From Actinomycetospora straminea (GTDB lineage Bacteria; Actinomycetota; Actinomycetes; Mycobacteriales; Pseudonocardiaceae): a stretch of DNA of 64,000 nucleotides. The notes beneath the pieces are model-generated. The model worked only from the letters and a program-made list of their open reading frames with translations, searched no databases and was not told the origin of the DNA. This document shows, in pieces, positions 47,747 through 55,005 of this stretch; positions within the stretch are counted from its first letter, which is position 1, and each line of letters opens with the position of its first letter. A program made the translations under genes and the position numbers. The stretch lies in assembly GCF_028737255.1 (NCBI RefSeq), contig NZ_JAQZAN010000001.1:496001-560000 (forward strand), written 5' to 3'.

Positions 47747-47802
47747 GACCGGCGATCATGGGTCGACGGTCCCGCCGGGGCCGGGGGAACGAGGGGGAAC
47801 CG

Positions 47803-48684
47803 GTGGGCCGTCGGCCGATCTTGTCCGTGGCCGCCCTGGTGGGGCTGGTCGCCCTGCTGCTGACCCCGACGGCGTCGGCGGCCCCGGCGCCGCTGCCGGC
47901 CGGGCAGGTCTACGTCGCGCTCGGCGACTCGTACACCAGCTCACCGCTGACCGGCGCGCCCGCCGGGCCCCCGCCGGGCTGCCAGCGGTCGGTGAACAAC
48001 TACCCGCACCTCGTCGCGGAGCGCACCGGCGCGCAGCTCACCGACGTCAGCTGCAGCGGCGCGCGGACGCGCGACCTCGCCGCCGCGCAGACGGTGGACG
48101 GCGGCCAGAACCCGCCGCAGTACGACGCCCTGGGCGCCGGCACCCAGCTCGTCACCGTCGGGATCGGCGGCAACGACATCGGGTTCGGCGAGATCGTCCG
48201 CAGCTGCGTGAGCGCGTCCCCGGTCGGCACGCCCTGCCGCGACCGCTGGACCGAGGCGAGCCACGACGAGCTCGAGGCGCGCGTCGACGCCCTCGGCGAC
48301 CGTCTCGACGACGTCCTCGCCGAGGTCCACCGCCGCGCCCCGGCCGCGCGGGTCCTGCTCGTCGGCTACCCGTCGGTGCTGCCGGCCGAGGGCCCGGGCT
48401 GCTACCCGGTCGTGCCGTACACGCCCGGCGACGTCGCGTACCTGCGGGGCGTGCTCGGCCACCTCAACACCGAGATCGCGGACGCGGCGGCCGGGGGCGG
48501 GGCGACCTACGTCGACACCGCCACGCCGACCGTGGGCCACGACGTGTGCGCGCTGCCGGGCGAGCGGTGGATCGAGGGCCTGCTGCCGACGGCGCCCGCG
48601 GCCCCGGTGCACCCCAACGCTCTCGGTGCCGCGGCGATGGCCCGGGCGGTGCTCGCCGCCCTGGGCGTGCCCGCGGCGGCGTAG
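47803..48684 (+). CDS. Secreted SGNH/GDSL hydrolase (lipase/esterase-like)
   Basis: A 293-residue exported protein. The signal peptide (ILSVAALVGLVALLLTPTAS, cleavage near ASA-AP) is followed by an SGNH hydrolase domain: block I VALGDSYTSS with the nucleophile Ser, block III GIGGNDIG, and block V HPNALG with the catalytic His. Several cysteines probably form disulfides, as in secreted actinobacterial lipases. GTG 47803-47805 has GAGGGGG upstream; an ATG at 47758 would add 15 residues and is less likely. It is 56 bp after the aminotransferase, which gives no metabolic clue. Confidence 0.9.
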   Translation: MGRRPILSVAALVGLVALLLTPTASAAPAPLPAGQVYVALGDSYTSSPLTGAPAGPPPGCQRSVNNYPHLVAERTGAQLTDVSCSGARTRDLAAAQTVDGGQNPPQYDALGAGTQLVTVGIGGNDIGFGEIVRSCVSASPVGTPCRDRWTEASHDELEARVDALGDRLDDVLAEVHRRAPAARVLLVGYPSVLPAEGPGCYPVVPYTPGDVAYLRGVLGHLNTEIADAAAGGGATYVDTATPTVGHDVCALPGERWIEGLLPTAPAAPVHPNALGAAAMARAVLAALGVPAAA

Positions 48685-48702
48685 CGGCGGTCGGGGGCAG
48701 TT

Positions 48703-48829
48703 GCAGCGAACGCGCTGTTCGCTGCCTCTACGCGTCCGAACTCCGCGTTCGCGGGCGGGTGGACACCACTACTTCGCTCGCGAACGGGGACTCTGCACGC
48801 ATAGAGGCAGCGAACAGCGCGTTCGCTGC
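48703..48829. repeat. 127-nt double palindrome between convergent genes
   Basis: Outer arms of 33 bp (48703-48735 and 48797-48829) are reverse complements at 32 of 33 positions. Each arm contains its own smaller palindrome (GCAGCGAAC, five bases, GTTCGCTGC). The 61-base centre is also partly self-complementary (CGTTCGCG with CGCGAACG) with GTGG-ACA-CCAC at the middle. It starts 18 bp after the hydrolase stop and ends 17 bp before the hadB stop. It codes for nothing plausible. It could serve as a two-way terminator, and its structure resembles a miniature dispersed element. Confidence 0.85.
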
Positions 48830-48846
48830 ACAACGAGATCGCGCCC

Positions 48847-49266
48847 TCAGCGGGGGCGGACGGTGGCGACGGCCTTGCCGAGGACGCCCTTGCCCTCGTG
48901 CATGGCGGTCACGCCGACCGTGCGCGTGCCGTCGTCGGCGACGTCGGTGACCTTGGCGCCGAGCTCGAGGGTGGCGCCGGTGTCGTCGTCGGGCACGACG
49001 ACCGGGCGGGTGAAGCGGGTGGAGAAGGCCACGACGGCCGTCGGGTCGCCCGCGAGGTCGGCGACGTAGCGCGCGGCGAGCGACATCGTGAACATGCCGT
49101 GGGCGATGACGCCGGGCAGCCCGACCTCGACCGCGACGCGCTCGTTCCAGTGGATCGGGTTGAGGTCGCCCGAGGCGCCGGCGTAGGCGACGAGGTCGGC
49201 ACGGGTGATCGTCACCGTGCGGGCCTCGAGCTGGTCGCCGGCGCTCGCGTCGCTGACCGCGCTCAT
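48847..49266 (-). CDS. hadB: MaoC-like (3R)-hydroxyacyl dehydratase, HadB type
   Basis: A hotdog-fold dehydratase/hydratase of 139 residues. The catalytic motif is AGASGDLNPIHWNE, with the Asp and His, followed by GLPGVIAHGMFTM. In mycobacteria HadB is the catalytic subunit of the FAS-II dehydratase beside rpmG2. Coupled to hadA by ATGA. In organisms without mycolic acids the substrate is uncertain. Confidence 0.88.
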   Translation of the reverse strand: MSAVSDASAGDQLEARTVTITRADLVAYAGASGDLNPIHWNERVAVEVGLPGVIAHGMFTMSLAARYVADLAGDPTAVVAFSTRFTRPVVVPDDDTGATLELGAKVTDVADDGTRTVGVTAMHEGKGVLGKAVATVRPR

Positions 49267-49721
49267 GCCTGCTCGCCCCCGGGCTCGGCGCGCCCGACGA
49301 GGGTCGCGCGCGTGGTCAGCACCGCGGCGCCGTCGGCGTCCGTGACGTCGACGCGGAAGGTGATGACGTCGTTGCCCGCGAGGTCGCGGATCTCGTCGAC
49401 GACGACCACCGAGGTGACGACGTCGCCGGCGTACAGGGGCCGCGTGACCTCGATGGACTGGTCGCGGTGCACGACGCGCGCGAAGTCCAGACCGAGCGCC
49501 GGGTCGTCGACCACGCGACGGGTGGCGGGCCAGGTGAACACCACCGGGAACGTCGTCGGGGCGACGACGTCGGGGTGGCCCGCCGCCCGCGCGGCGTCAC
49601 GGTCGTGGTGCACCGGGTCGTCGGCGCCGATGGCGGCCGCGAACTCCCGGACCTTCTCCAGCGAGACCTCGTAGGTCTCCGCGGGCCACGAGCGGCCCGC
49701 GAACGACGCGTCGAGCGGCAC
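49263..49721 (-). CDS. hadA: FAS1-like dehydratase-domain protein, HadA type
   Basis: A 152-residue hotdog protein and probable partner of HadB. The conserved segment is EFAAAIGADDPVHHD followed by HPDVVAPTTFPVVFTWPA; the HadB-type catalytic motif is only partly present, as in HadA subunits. GTG start at 49719-49721, 12 bp after rpmG. The rpmG-hadA-hadB order matches mycobacteria, but hadC is absent. Confidence 0.86.
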   Translation of the reverse strand: MPLDASFAGRSWPAETYEVSLEKVREFAAAIGADDPVHHDRDAARAAGHPDVVAPTTFPVVFTWPATRRVVDDPALGLDFARVVHRDQSIEVTRPLYAGDVVTSVVVVDEIRDLAGNDVITFRVDVTDADGAAVLTTRATLVGRAEPGGEQA

Positions 49722-49733
49722 GGGGCGAGGAGG

Positions 49734-49898
49734 TCAGCGCGTCTCGCGGTGACCGCGGTGGGTGCCGCAGTGCGGGCAGAACTTCTTGATCGTCAGGCGA
49801 TCGGGGTCGTTCCGCCGGTTCTTCCGCGTGATGTAGTTGCGGTTCTTGCACTCCTCGCAGGCCAGCGTGATCTTCGGACGGATGTCGGTGGTGGCCAC
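49734..49898 (-). CDS. rpmG: 50S ribosomal protein L33
   Basis: A 54-residue zinc-ribbon protein with GTG start at 49896-49898 ([20 protein letters not shown]). Two Cys-x2-Cys pairs (CEEC and CPHC) show the zinc-binding form. It heads the rpmG-hadA-hadB group. Confidence 0.96.
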   Translation of the reverse strand: MATTDIRPKITLACEECKNRNYITRKNRRNDPDRLTIKKFCPHCGTHRGHRETR

Positions 49899-49957
49899 GG
49901 AGGTTCCTCTCGCTGTCGATGCTGCAGCCGCGGGCAGGGCCCGCGGGGCCTGGCTGG

Positions 49958-50030
49958 TAGCGGTGGCCGGACTTGAACCGGCGACACAACGATTATGAGC
50001 CGTTTGCTCTACCGACTGAGCTACACCGCC
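49958..50030 (-). tRNA. metT: tRNA-Met (CAT)
   Basis: 73 bases. Acceptor GGCGGTG pairs with CACCGCT (the first pair is G-U), D-arm GCTCAGTCGGTAGAGC, anticodon loop CTCATAA (CAT), T-arm GGTTCAAGTCC. It lacks the initiator feature of three G-C pairs at the anticodon stem, so it is the elongator. Confidence 0.95.
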
Positions 50031-50107
50031 GCGGTGAGCCCCGCCGGGCGAGGTGTCCCCTCGCACGACGAAGCCGGCGAACCCAGGTCCGCCGGCTGCT
50101 CACCGAG

Positions 50108-50180
50108 AGCCCCTTTACGGAATCGAACCGTAGACCTTCTCCTTACCATGGAGACGCTCTGCCGACTGAGCTAAAGGGGC
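50108..50180 (-). tRNA. thrT: tRNA-Thr (GGT)
   Basis: 73 bases. Acceptor GCCCCTT pairs with AAGGGGC, D-arm GCTCAGTCGGCAGAGC, anticodon stem TCTCC/GGAGA with loop ATGGTAA (anticodon GGT), T-arm GGTTCGATTCC. It lies 77 bp upstream of tRNA-Met, with which it is probably co-transcribed. Confidence 0.96.
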
Positions 50181-50216
50181 CTGCCCCGGAGGGCGTGCAC
50201 CAGTCTAGACCCCGCG

Positions 50217-51758
50217 TCACGCGATCAGCGTCCGGGGTCCCGGTGCGGCGCCGGGCTCGCCCGGGAGCACGTCGAGCGAGTCCAGCCACGTGTCGAAGCA
50301 GCGCGCGGGCAGCGGCCGCGAGACCAGGTAGCCCTGCGCGACGTCGCAGCCCATCTCGGCCAGGGCGACGCGCACGGCGGCCTGCTCGACGCCCTCGGCG
50401 ACCACCGTGAGGCCGAGCGTGTGGCCCATCTCGACGATGGCGCGGACGACCGCGACGTCGCCGTACTCGGTGCCCATGCCGAGCACGAAGCTCTTGTCGA
50501 TCTTGACCTGGTCGACGGGGAGCCGGCGCAGGTGGGCCAGCGACGACTGCCCGGTGCCGAAGTCGTCGACGGCGAGGTGGCAGCCGAGGGCGTGCAGGCG
50601 GCGCAGCACCGGCAGCGCGACCTCGCGCTCGGAGGAGACGCCGGACTCGGTGAGCTCGAGGGTGAGCAGCTCGGCGGGCACGCGGTGGGTGGCGAGCAGC
50701 GTCGCCACCTCGTCGGGGAAGCCGGGGGTGCCGAGGTTACCGACCGAGACGTTGACCGCGACCGAGAGCCGCATCCCGCGGTCGAGCCAGCGCCGGGCCG
50801 CGGCGAGCGACTCGTCGAGCACGAACGAGGTCAGCTCGGCGATCTGGCCGGTGGCCTCGAGGACGGGCACGAACTCGTCGGGCAGCAGCAGGCCGAGCTC
50901 GGGGTGGTCCCAGCGCGCCAGCGCCTCGACCCCGACGACGGTGCGCTCGCCGAGCGAGACGACGGGCTGGAAGTCGACGCGGACGTCGCGACGCTCGACG
51001 GCCGCCGAGAAGCCGCGGATGAGGCGCAGCCGGCGGGCCGCCCGCTCGCCCATGCTCGGCTCGTAGCAGCGCACCGGGTCGCCGCCGTCGCGCGTGGCGG
51101 CCAGCGCGACGTCGGCGCGGCGCAGCAGCGCGGCGGTCCGCTCCGGGCCCTGCGGGACGTCGGCGAGCCAGGGCCCGTCGGCGGCGACCCCGACGACCAC
51201 CGGCGGCTCGAACCGCACGCCCTCCACGAGGTAGGCCGCGAGCAGGCGCTCGCGGAGGTCCTCGGCGGCGAGGTGGGCCTCGTGGCCGTCGACGCCGGGG
51301 AGGAGCACGGCGAAGGTGTCGCCCTCGAGGCGGGCCGCGACCGGGGCCGCGCCGTGCAGGACGGGCAGGCGCACCCCGACCAGGCGCTCGGTGGCCAGGC
51401 GGACGAACACCTCGCCGCGCGCGTGGCCCAGGGTGTCGTTCACCTGCCCGAGCAGGGCCAGGTCGACGACGGCGACCGCCCCGCCCGACCCGGTCACGGC
51501 GTGCAGGAAGCCCTCGCGGTTGAGCAGGCCGGTCAGCGCGTCGCGGTGGGCGTCGCGGCGCAGCCGCTCGGCGAGCGCGCTGGTGGCGGCGTCGTGCCGG
51601 CGGCGGCGGGCGCGGGTGACGACCAGGCCGACCACGACCGCCGCGAGGACGAGCACGAGCAGGGCGCCGAGCACGAGCACCGTCGGCGGGGCCGTCCCGG
51701 CAGCGACCGGTGCTGTGGGTGCTGCCGGTGCGGCCGACACGAAGGGCGCGTGGCTCAC
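50217..51758 (-). CDS. GGDEF-EAL protein with degenerate GGDEF, likely c-di-GMP phosphodiesterase
   Basis: 513 residues. One N-terminal transmembrane helix (about residues 27-48), a GGDEF-like domain and an EAL domain. The GGDEF loop reads LEGDTFAVLL, so cyclase activity is doubtful. The EAL domain keeps the expected residues: VEALARW, VNVSVGNLG, ELTESG, VDDFGTGQSS, VKIDKSFV, VAEGVEQ and QGYLVSRPLP, consistent with hydrolysis of cyclic di-GMP. GTG start at 51756-51758 with GGGAG upstream. It ends 37 bp before tRNA-Thr. Confidence 0.92.
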   Translation of the reverse strand: MSHAPFVSAAPAAPTAPVAAGTAPPTVLVLGALLVLVLAAVVVGLVVTRARRRRHDAATSALAERLRRDAHRDALTGLLNREGFLHAVTGSGGAVAVVDLALLGQVNDTLGHARGEVFVRLATERLVGVRLPVLHGAAPVAARLEGDTFAVLLPGVDGHEAHLAAEDLRERLLAAYLVEGVRFEPPVVVGVAADGPWLADVPQGPERTAALLRRADVALAATRDGGDPVRCYEPSMGERAARRLRLIRGFSAAVERRDVRVDFQPVVSLGERTVVGVEALARWDHPELGLLLPDEFVPVLEATGQIAELTSFVLDESLAAARRWLDRGMRLSVAVNVSVGNLGTPGFPDEVATLLATHRVPAELLTLELTESGVSSEREVALPVLRRLHALGCHLAVDDFGTGQSSLAHLRRLPVDQVKIDKSFVLGMGTEYGDVAVVRAIVEMGHTLGLTVVAEGVEQAAVRVALAEMGCDVAQGYLVSRPLPARCFDTWLDSLDVLPGEPGAAPGPRTLIA

Positions 51759-52100
51759 GGCACCACTCCCCTTCCCGGTCGTTCCCCGGCGGGCGCCGAC
51801 CCCGGCTCGCGACTCGTACGCACCCGGATCACATCTTCGCTGCGTTCACCGTACGCAACAAATCGTGATCACCTGACCGCCGGGTAGTTCACTCACCCGG
51901 ACCATCATGCACCGTGTACCCCGCCCAACGATGACCCACCGGTACAGATGTGCAGGAGGACGCACCCCGTCCGTGGCGGCGGCGCGCGGCGCCCCCGCCG
52001 GTCCGCTCCGCTGCGGGCCGCCACCGGGCTCTGGTGGGATGACGGGGACCGGGGCGAGACCAGGGCGGGACCCAGCCGGGGACCGGGAACGGGGTGCGAC
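51759..52100. promoter_or_regulatory. Divergent spacer between GGDEF-EAL gene and cinA
   Basis: 342 bp separating divergent genes, so promoters of both should be here. A lower-GC patch at about 51,835-51,935 is the likely site and includes the palindrome GTGATCAC (51,866 region). No promoter pair could be assigned with confidence. An in-frame extension upstream of cinA crosses it but has no support. Confidence 0.35.
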
Positions 52101-53411
52101 GTGGCCGACGAGGGCGTGCGGGCGGGGATCGTGGCGACCGGCAGCGAGCTGCTGACCGGGCGTGTCACCGATCGCAACGGGCCCTGGGTGGCCGAGCAGC
52201 TCGGCGAGCTCGGCGTCGAGGTCTCCCACCTCGTGCTCGTCGGCGACCGCGGCGAGGACATGGCCGCGGCGCTGCGCTTCCTCGCCGCCGACGGCGTCGA
52301 CCTCGTCGTCACCACCGGCGGGCTCGGGCCCACCGCCGACGACCTGACCGCCGAGGTCGTCGCCGCCGAGACCGACCGGCCGCTCGAGCTCGACGAGCAC
52401 ATGGAGAAGGTCGTCGGCGACATCATCGCCAAGTTCGCCGACCGGCTGCGGTGGGACGCCGACGCGCTGGCCGCCGCGAACCGCAAGCAGGCGATGGTGC
52501 CGCGCGGCGCGACCCCGATCCGCCCCGCCGGCACCGCGCCGGGCCTCGCCGTCCCGCCCCACCCCGAACGCGGGGGCCCGACGGTGCTCGTGCTGCCCGG
52601 GCCGCCCCGCGAGGTTCGCGCGATGTGGGACGAGGCGCTCGCGAGCGAGCCGCTGCGCGCGGTGCTCGCCCGCACCGCGCCCTACACGGAGACCCACCTG
52701 CGCCTGTTCGGCGTGCCCGAGTCCGAGATCGCCGCGACCCTGCGCGAGGTCGGCGAGCACACCGACCTCGAGCCGCTCGAGATCACGACCTGCCTGCGCG
52801 ACTTCACCCTCGAGGTCGATCTGCGCCACGCCCCCGCCTCGGCGCCCGCCGCGAAGGCCCGGGACGCGGTGGTCGCCGAGATCGACCGGAAGCACGGGCG
52901 CGCCGTGTTCTCGCGCACCGGCCAGACGATCGACGAACTGCTCTTCGACCTGCTCGACGGTCAGGTGATCGCCACCGCCGAGTCGTGCACCGGCGGCCTG
53001 CTCGCGGGCCGGCTCACCGCGCCGGCCGGGGCGTCCGCCCACGTCGCGGGCGGCGTCGTCTCGTACTCGAACGACGCGAAGGCCGACCTGCTCGGCGTGC
53101 CGCGCGAGCTCATCGAGGCCCACGGGGCGGTGTCGCCCGAGGTCGCCGAGGCCATGGCCGACGGCGCCCTCGCCCGCTTCGGGGCGACGATCGCGGTGGC
53201 CATCACCGGCGTCGCCGGACCGGGCGGGGGCACCGAGGCCAAGCCCGTCGGCTACGTCTGCTTCTGCGTGCGCACCGCCGACGGGCGCACCCTGGCGCGC
53301 GACCCCGTCCTGCCCGGCGAGCGCGGCGACATCCGCGAGCGCTCGGTCGTGCTCGCCATGCACCTGCTGCGCCGGGTCCTCACCGGCCAGGGCGAGCCCG
53401 CGCCCGTCTAG
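52101..53411 (+). CDS. cinA: CinA family protein with NMN amidohydrolase domain
   Basis: 436 residues. The N-terminal MoCF/COG1058 domain begins GIVATGSELLTGRVTDRNGP and includes VVTTGGLGPTADDLTAE. The C-terminal PncC domain has TAESCTGGLLAGRLTAPAG with the nucleophile Ser and VAITGVAGPGGGTEAKPVG. The PncC part deamidates nicotinamide mononucleotide for NAD recycling; the N-terminal domain often hydrolyses ADP-ribose. GTG 52101-52103 is chosen because homology starts there. Its stop shares a CTAG with the convergent gene. Confidence 0.92.
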   Translation: MADEGVRAGIVATGSELLTGRVTDRNGPWVAEQLGELGVEVSHLVLVGDRGEDMAAALRFLAADGVDLVVTTGGLGPTADDLTAEVVAAETDRPLELDEHMEKVVGDIIAKFADRLRWDADALAAANRKQAMVPRGATPIRPAGTAPGLAVPPHPERGGPTVLVLPGPPREVRAMWDEALASEPLRAVLARTAPYTETHLRLFGVPESEIAATLREVGEHTDLEPLEITTCLRDFTLEVDLRHAPASAPAAKARDAVVAEIDRKHGRAVFSRTGQTIDELLFDLLDGQVIATAESCTGGLLAGRLTAPAGASAHVAGGVVSYSNDAKADLLGVPRELIEAHGAVSPEVAEAMADGALARFGATIAVAITGVAGPGGGTEAKPVGYVCFCVRTADGRTLARDPVLPGERGDIRERSVVLAMHLLRRVLTGQGEPAPV

Positions 53412-54217
53412 GCGACGCGGGCGACGAAGGCGGCGACGTCGTCGAGGACCTCGTCGCGGTGGGTCTCGTTGAGGATCTCGTGCCGCGCGCCGGGGTCGAT
53501 CCGCGTGGTCTGGTCGCTGCCGGCGAGCTTCTCCATGACCGGGCGGGTCGACGCGAGCGGCACGAGCTGGTCGTCCTCGCCGTGTACCCACAGCACGGGC
53601 AGCTCCCCGAAGCCCGGCCCGGCCGCGACCGCCTCCACCGCGGCGACGAACGCCTCGAGCGTCGGGCGCTTGAACGGCCCGTGCCAGACGAGCGGGTCGG
53701 CCGCGTACGCCTCGCCGATCGCCGGGTCGCGGGAGAGCACAGCGGGGTCGATCGGGACGTCCGGGATCGGGTCGTGCTCGAGCAGCCCGAAGATGCCGGG
53801 GCTGCCGCCGACGACGGGCCCGGTGAGCACGAGGCCCGCGAGGACGTCGGGGAAGCGCTGCGCGTAGCGGGCGGCGATCAGGCCGCCCATCGAGTGCCCG
53901 AGCAGCACGATCGGCAGATCCGGGTGCTCGTTGCGGGCGGTGCGCCGGACCTGGTCGAGGTCCTCGACGACGTCCTCGAGGTCGGTGACGAGCACCGGCT
54001 CGCCCGCGGAGCGCCCGTGCCCGAGGTGGTCGGGGGCGTAGACGACGGCGCCGTCGCCGGCGAGGCGGTCGAGGACGTGGGTGTAGCGCCCGGAGTGCTC
54101 GCCGTAGCCGTGGGCGAGGAGCACGACCCGCCGCGGCGCGCCGTCGGGGTCGCGGCGGCGCACGACCACCCGCCCCTGCCGGCCGTCGATCTCCAGGTCG
54201 GTCTCGGTGCCGATCAT
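53408..54217 (-). CDS. Alpha/beta hydrolase, monoacylglycerol lipase/lysophospholipase type
   Basis: 269 residues with the Hydrolase_4 pattern: LLAHGYGEHSGRYTHVLDRL (oxyanion HGYGEHSGRY), nucleophile in LLGHSMGGLIAARYA, Asp in VHGEDDQLVP and His in DPGARHEILNE. This family cleaves monoacylglycerols or lysophospholipids. It is the last gene of the acyltransferase operon, overlapping the previous hydrolase as ATGA, so it may recycle glycerolipids made by the upstream enzymes. Tail-to-tail with cinA. Confidence 0.88.
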   Translation of the reverse strand: MIGTETDLEIDGRQGRVVVRRRDPDGAPRRVVLLAHGYGEHSGRYTHVLDRLAGDGAVVYAPDHLGHGRSAGEPVLVTDLEDVVEDLDQVRRTARNEHPDLPIVLLGHSMGGLIAARYAQRFPDVLAGLVLTGPVVGGSPGIFGLLEHDPIPDVPIDPAVLSRDPAIGEAYAADPLVWHGPFKRPTLEAFVAAVEAVAAGPGFGELPVLWVHGEDDQLVPLASTRPVMEKLAGSDQTTRIDPGARHEILNETHRDEVLDDVAAFVARVA

Positions 54218-55005
54218 GCGGACGCCTCCTGCGCGTGGGGTCGGTGGGCGGCGGTCACGCCGAGGACGGCGTCGACCACCAGGTCGGGGTCGTCCCACAT
54301 CGGCACGTGGCCGACGCGGGGCAGCCGCACGAACTCGGCGCCGGGCAGGCGGTCGCGCAGCGCGACACCGTGGCGCCGCCAGGGGATGAGCCGGTCGCGG
54401 CCCGACCACGCGACCCGCACGGGGCAGGGCAGCGTGTCGAACGGGGCGACGCCCCCGTGCTCGGCCGCCCCGTCGAGCAGCTCGTGGAGGATCACGCAGC
54501 CGGCGAGGTCGTCGAAGAGCTCGCCGACGTCCTCGGTCGGCACCCGGTCGCCGCGCTCGAGCACCCGCCCGAGCAGCGCGCGGCGCACCCACGGCCGGCG
54601 GGCGGCCGTGCGCAGGGTCGAGGATCCGGCGAGGGCGGAGCCCAGCCGGAACGACCACACGAGCCGGCGCAGGTCCCACCCCGAGCCCCACCCGCCGGCC
54701 GGCGAGAGCGCGACCACGGAGCGGGCGCGCCCGCGCCGCGCGAGCTCCAGGGCCACCCAGCCGCCCAGGGAGTTGCCGACGAGGTGCGCGGTCGGCATGC
54801 CGGCGTCGTCCATGAGCGTCTCGACGTCGTCGACGATCCCCGCGACGCCCACCGGGGTGCCGTCGGGCCACGCCGCGCCGCCGCGGTGCCCGGCCAGCGT
54901 CGGCACGAGCACCTCGTGGTGCGCCTCGAGCGCGGCGCGGACCGGGTCCCAGGCGCGCGCGGACATGCTCGCGCCGTGCAGGAGGACCAGCGGCTCGCCG
55001 CTCAC
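54214..55005 (-). CDS. Alpha/beta hydrolase
   Basis: 263 residues. Oxyanion LLHGASMSARAWD, nucleophile VGNSLGGWVALELARRG, acid SGRDRLIPWRRH, His in VGHVPMWDDP. Substrate unknown; lipid-ester hydrolysis is inferred from its position between WS/DGAT and the lipase gene. The GTG at 55003-55005 overlaps the WS/DGAT stop, so the long frame upstream is rejected. Confidence 0.86.
   Translation of the reverse strand: MSGEPLVLLHGASMSARAWDPVRAALEAHHEVLVPTLAGHRGGAAWPDGTPVGVAGIVDDVETLMDDAGMPTAHLVGNSLGGWVALELARRGRARSVVALSPAGGWGSGWDLRRLVWSFRLGSALAGSSTLRTAARRPWVRRALLGRVLERGDRVPTEDVGELFDDLAGCVILHELLDGAAEHGGVAPFDTLPCPVRVAWSGRDRLIPWRRHGVALRDRLPGAEFVRLPRVGHVPMWDDPDLVVDAVLGVTAAHRPHAQEASA

Noticed and set aside
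51866-51873. GTGATCAC near cinA as another copy of the rpoC-downstream palindrome
   Set aside because: Only about nine bases match and no second arm is present, so it is likely coincidence.
51948-52100. 51-codon N-terminal extension of cinA
   Set aside because: CinA homology begins at the GTG at 52101; the extension is Arg/Gly-rich with no motif.
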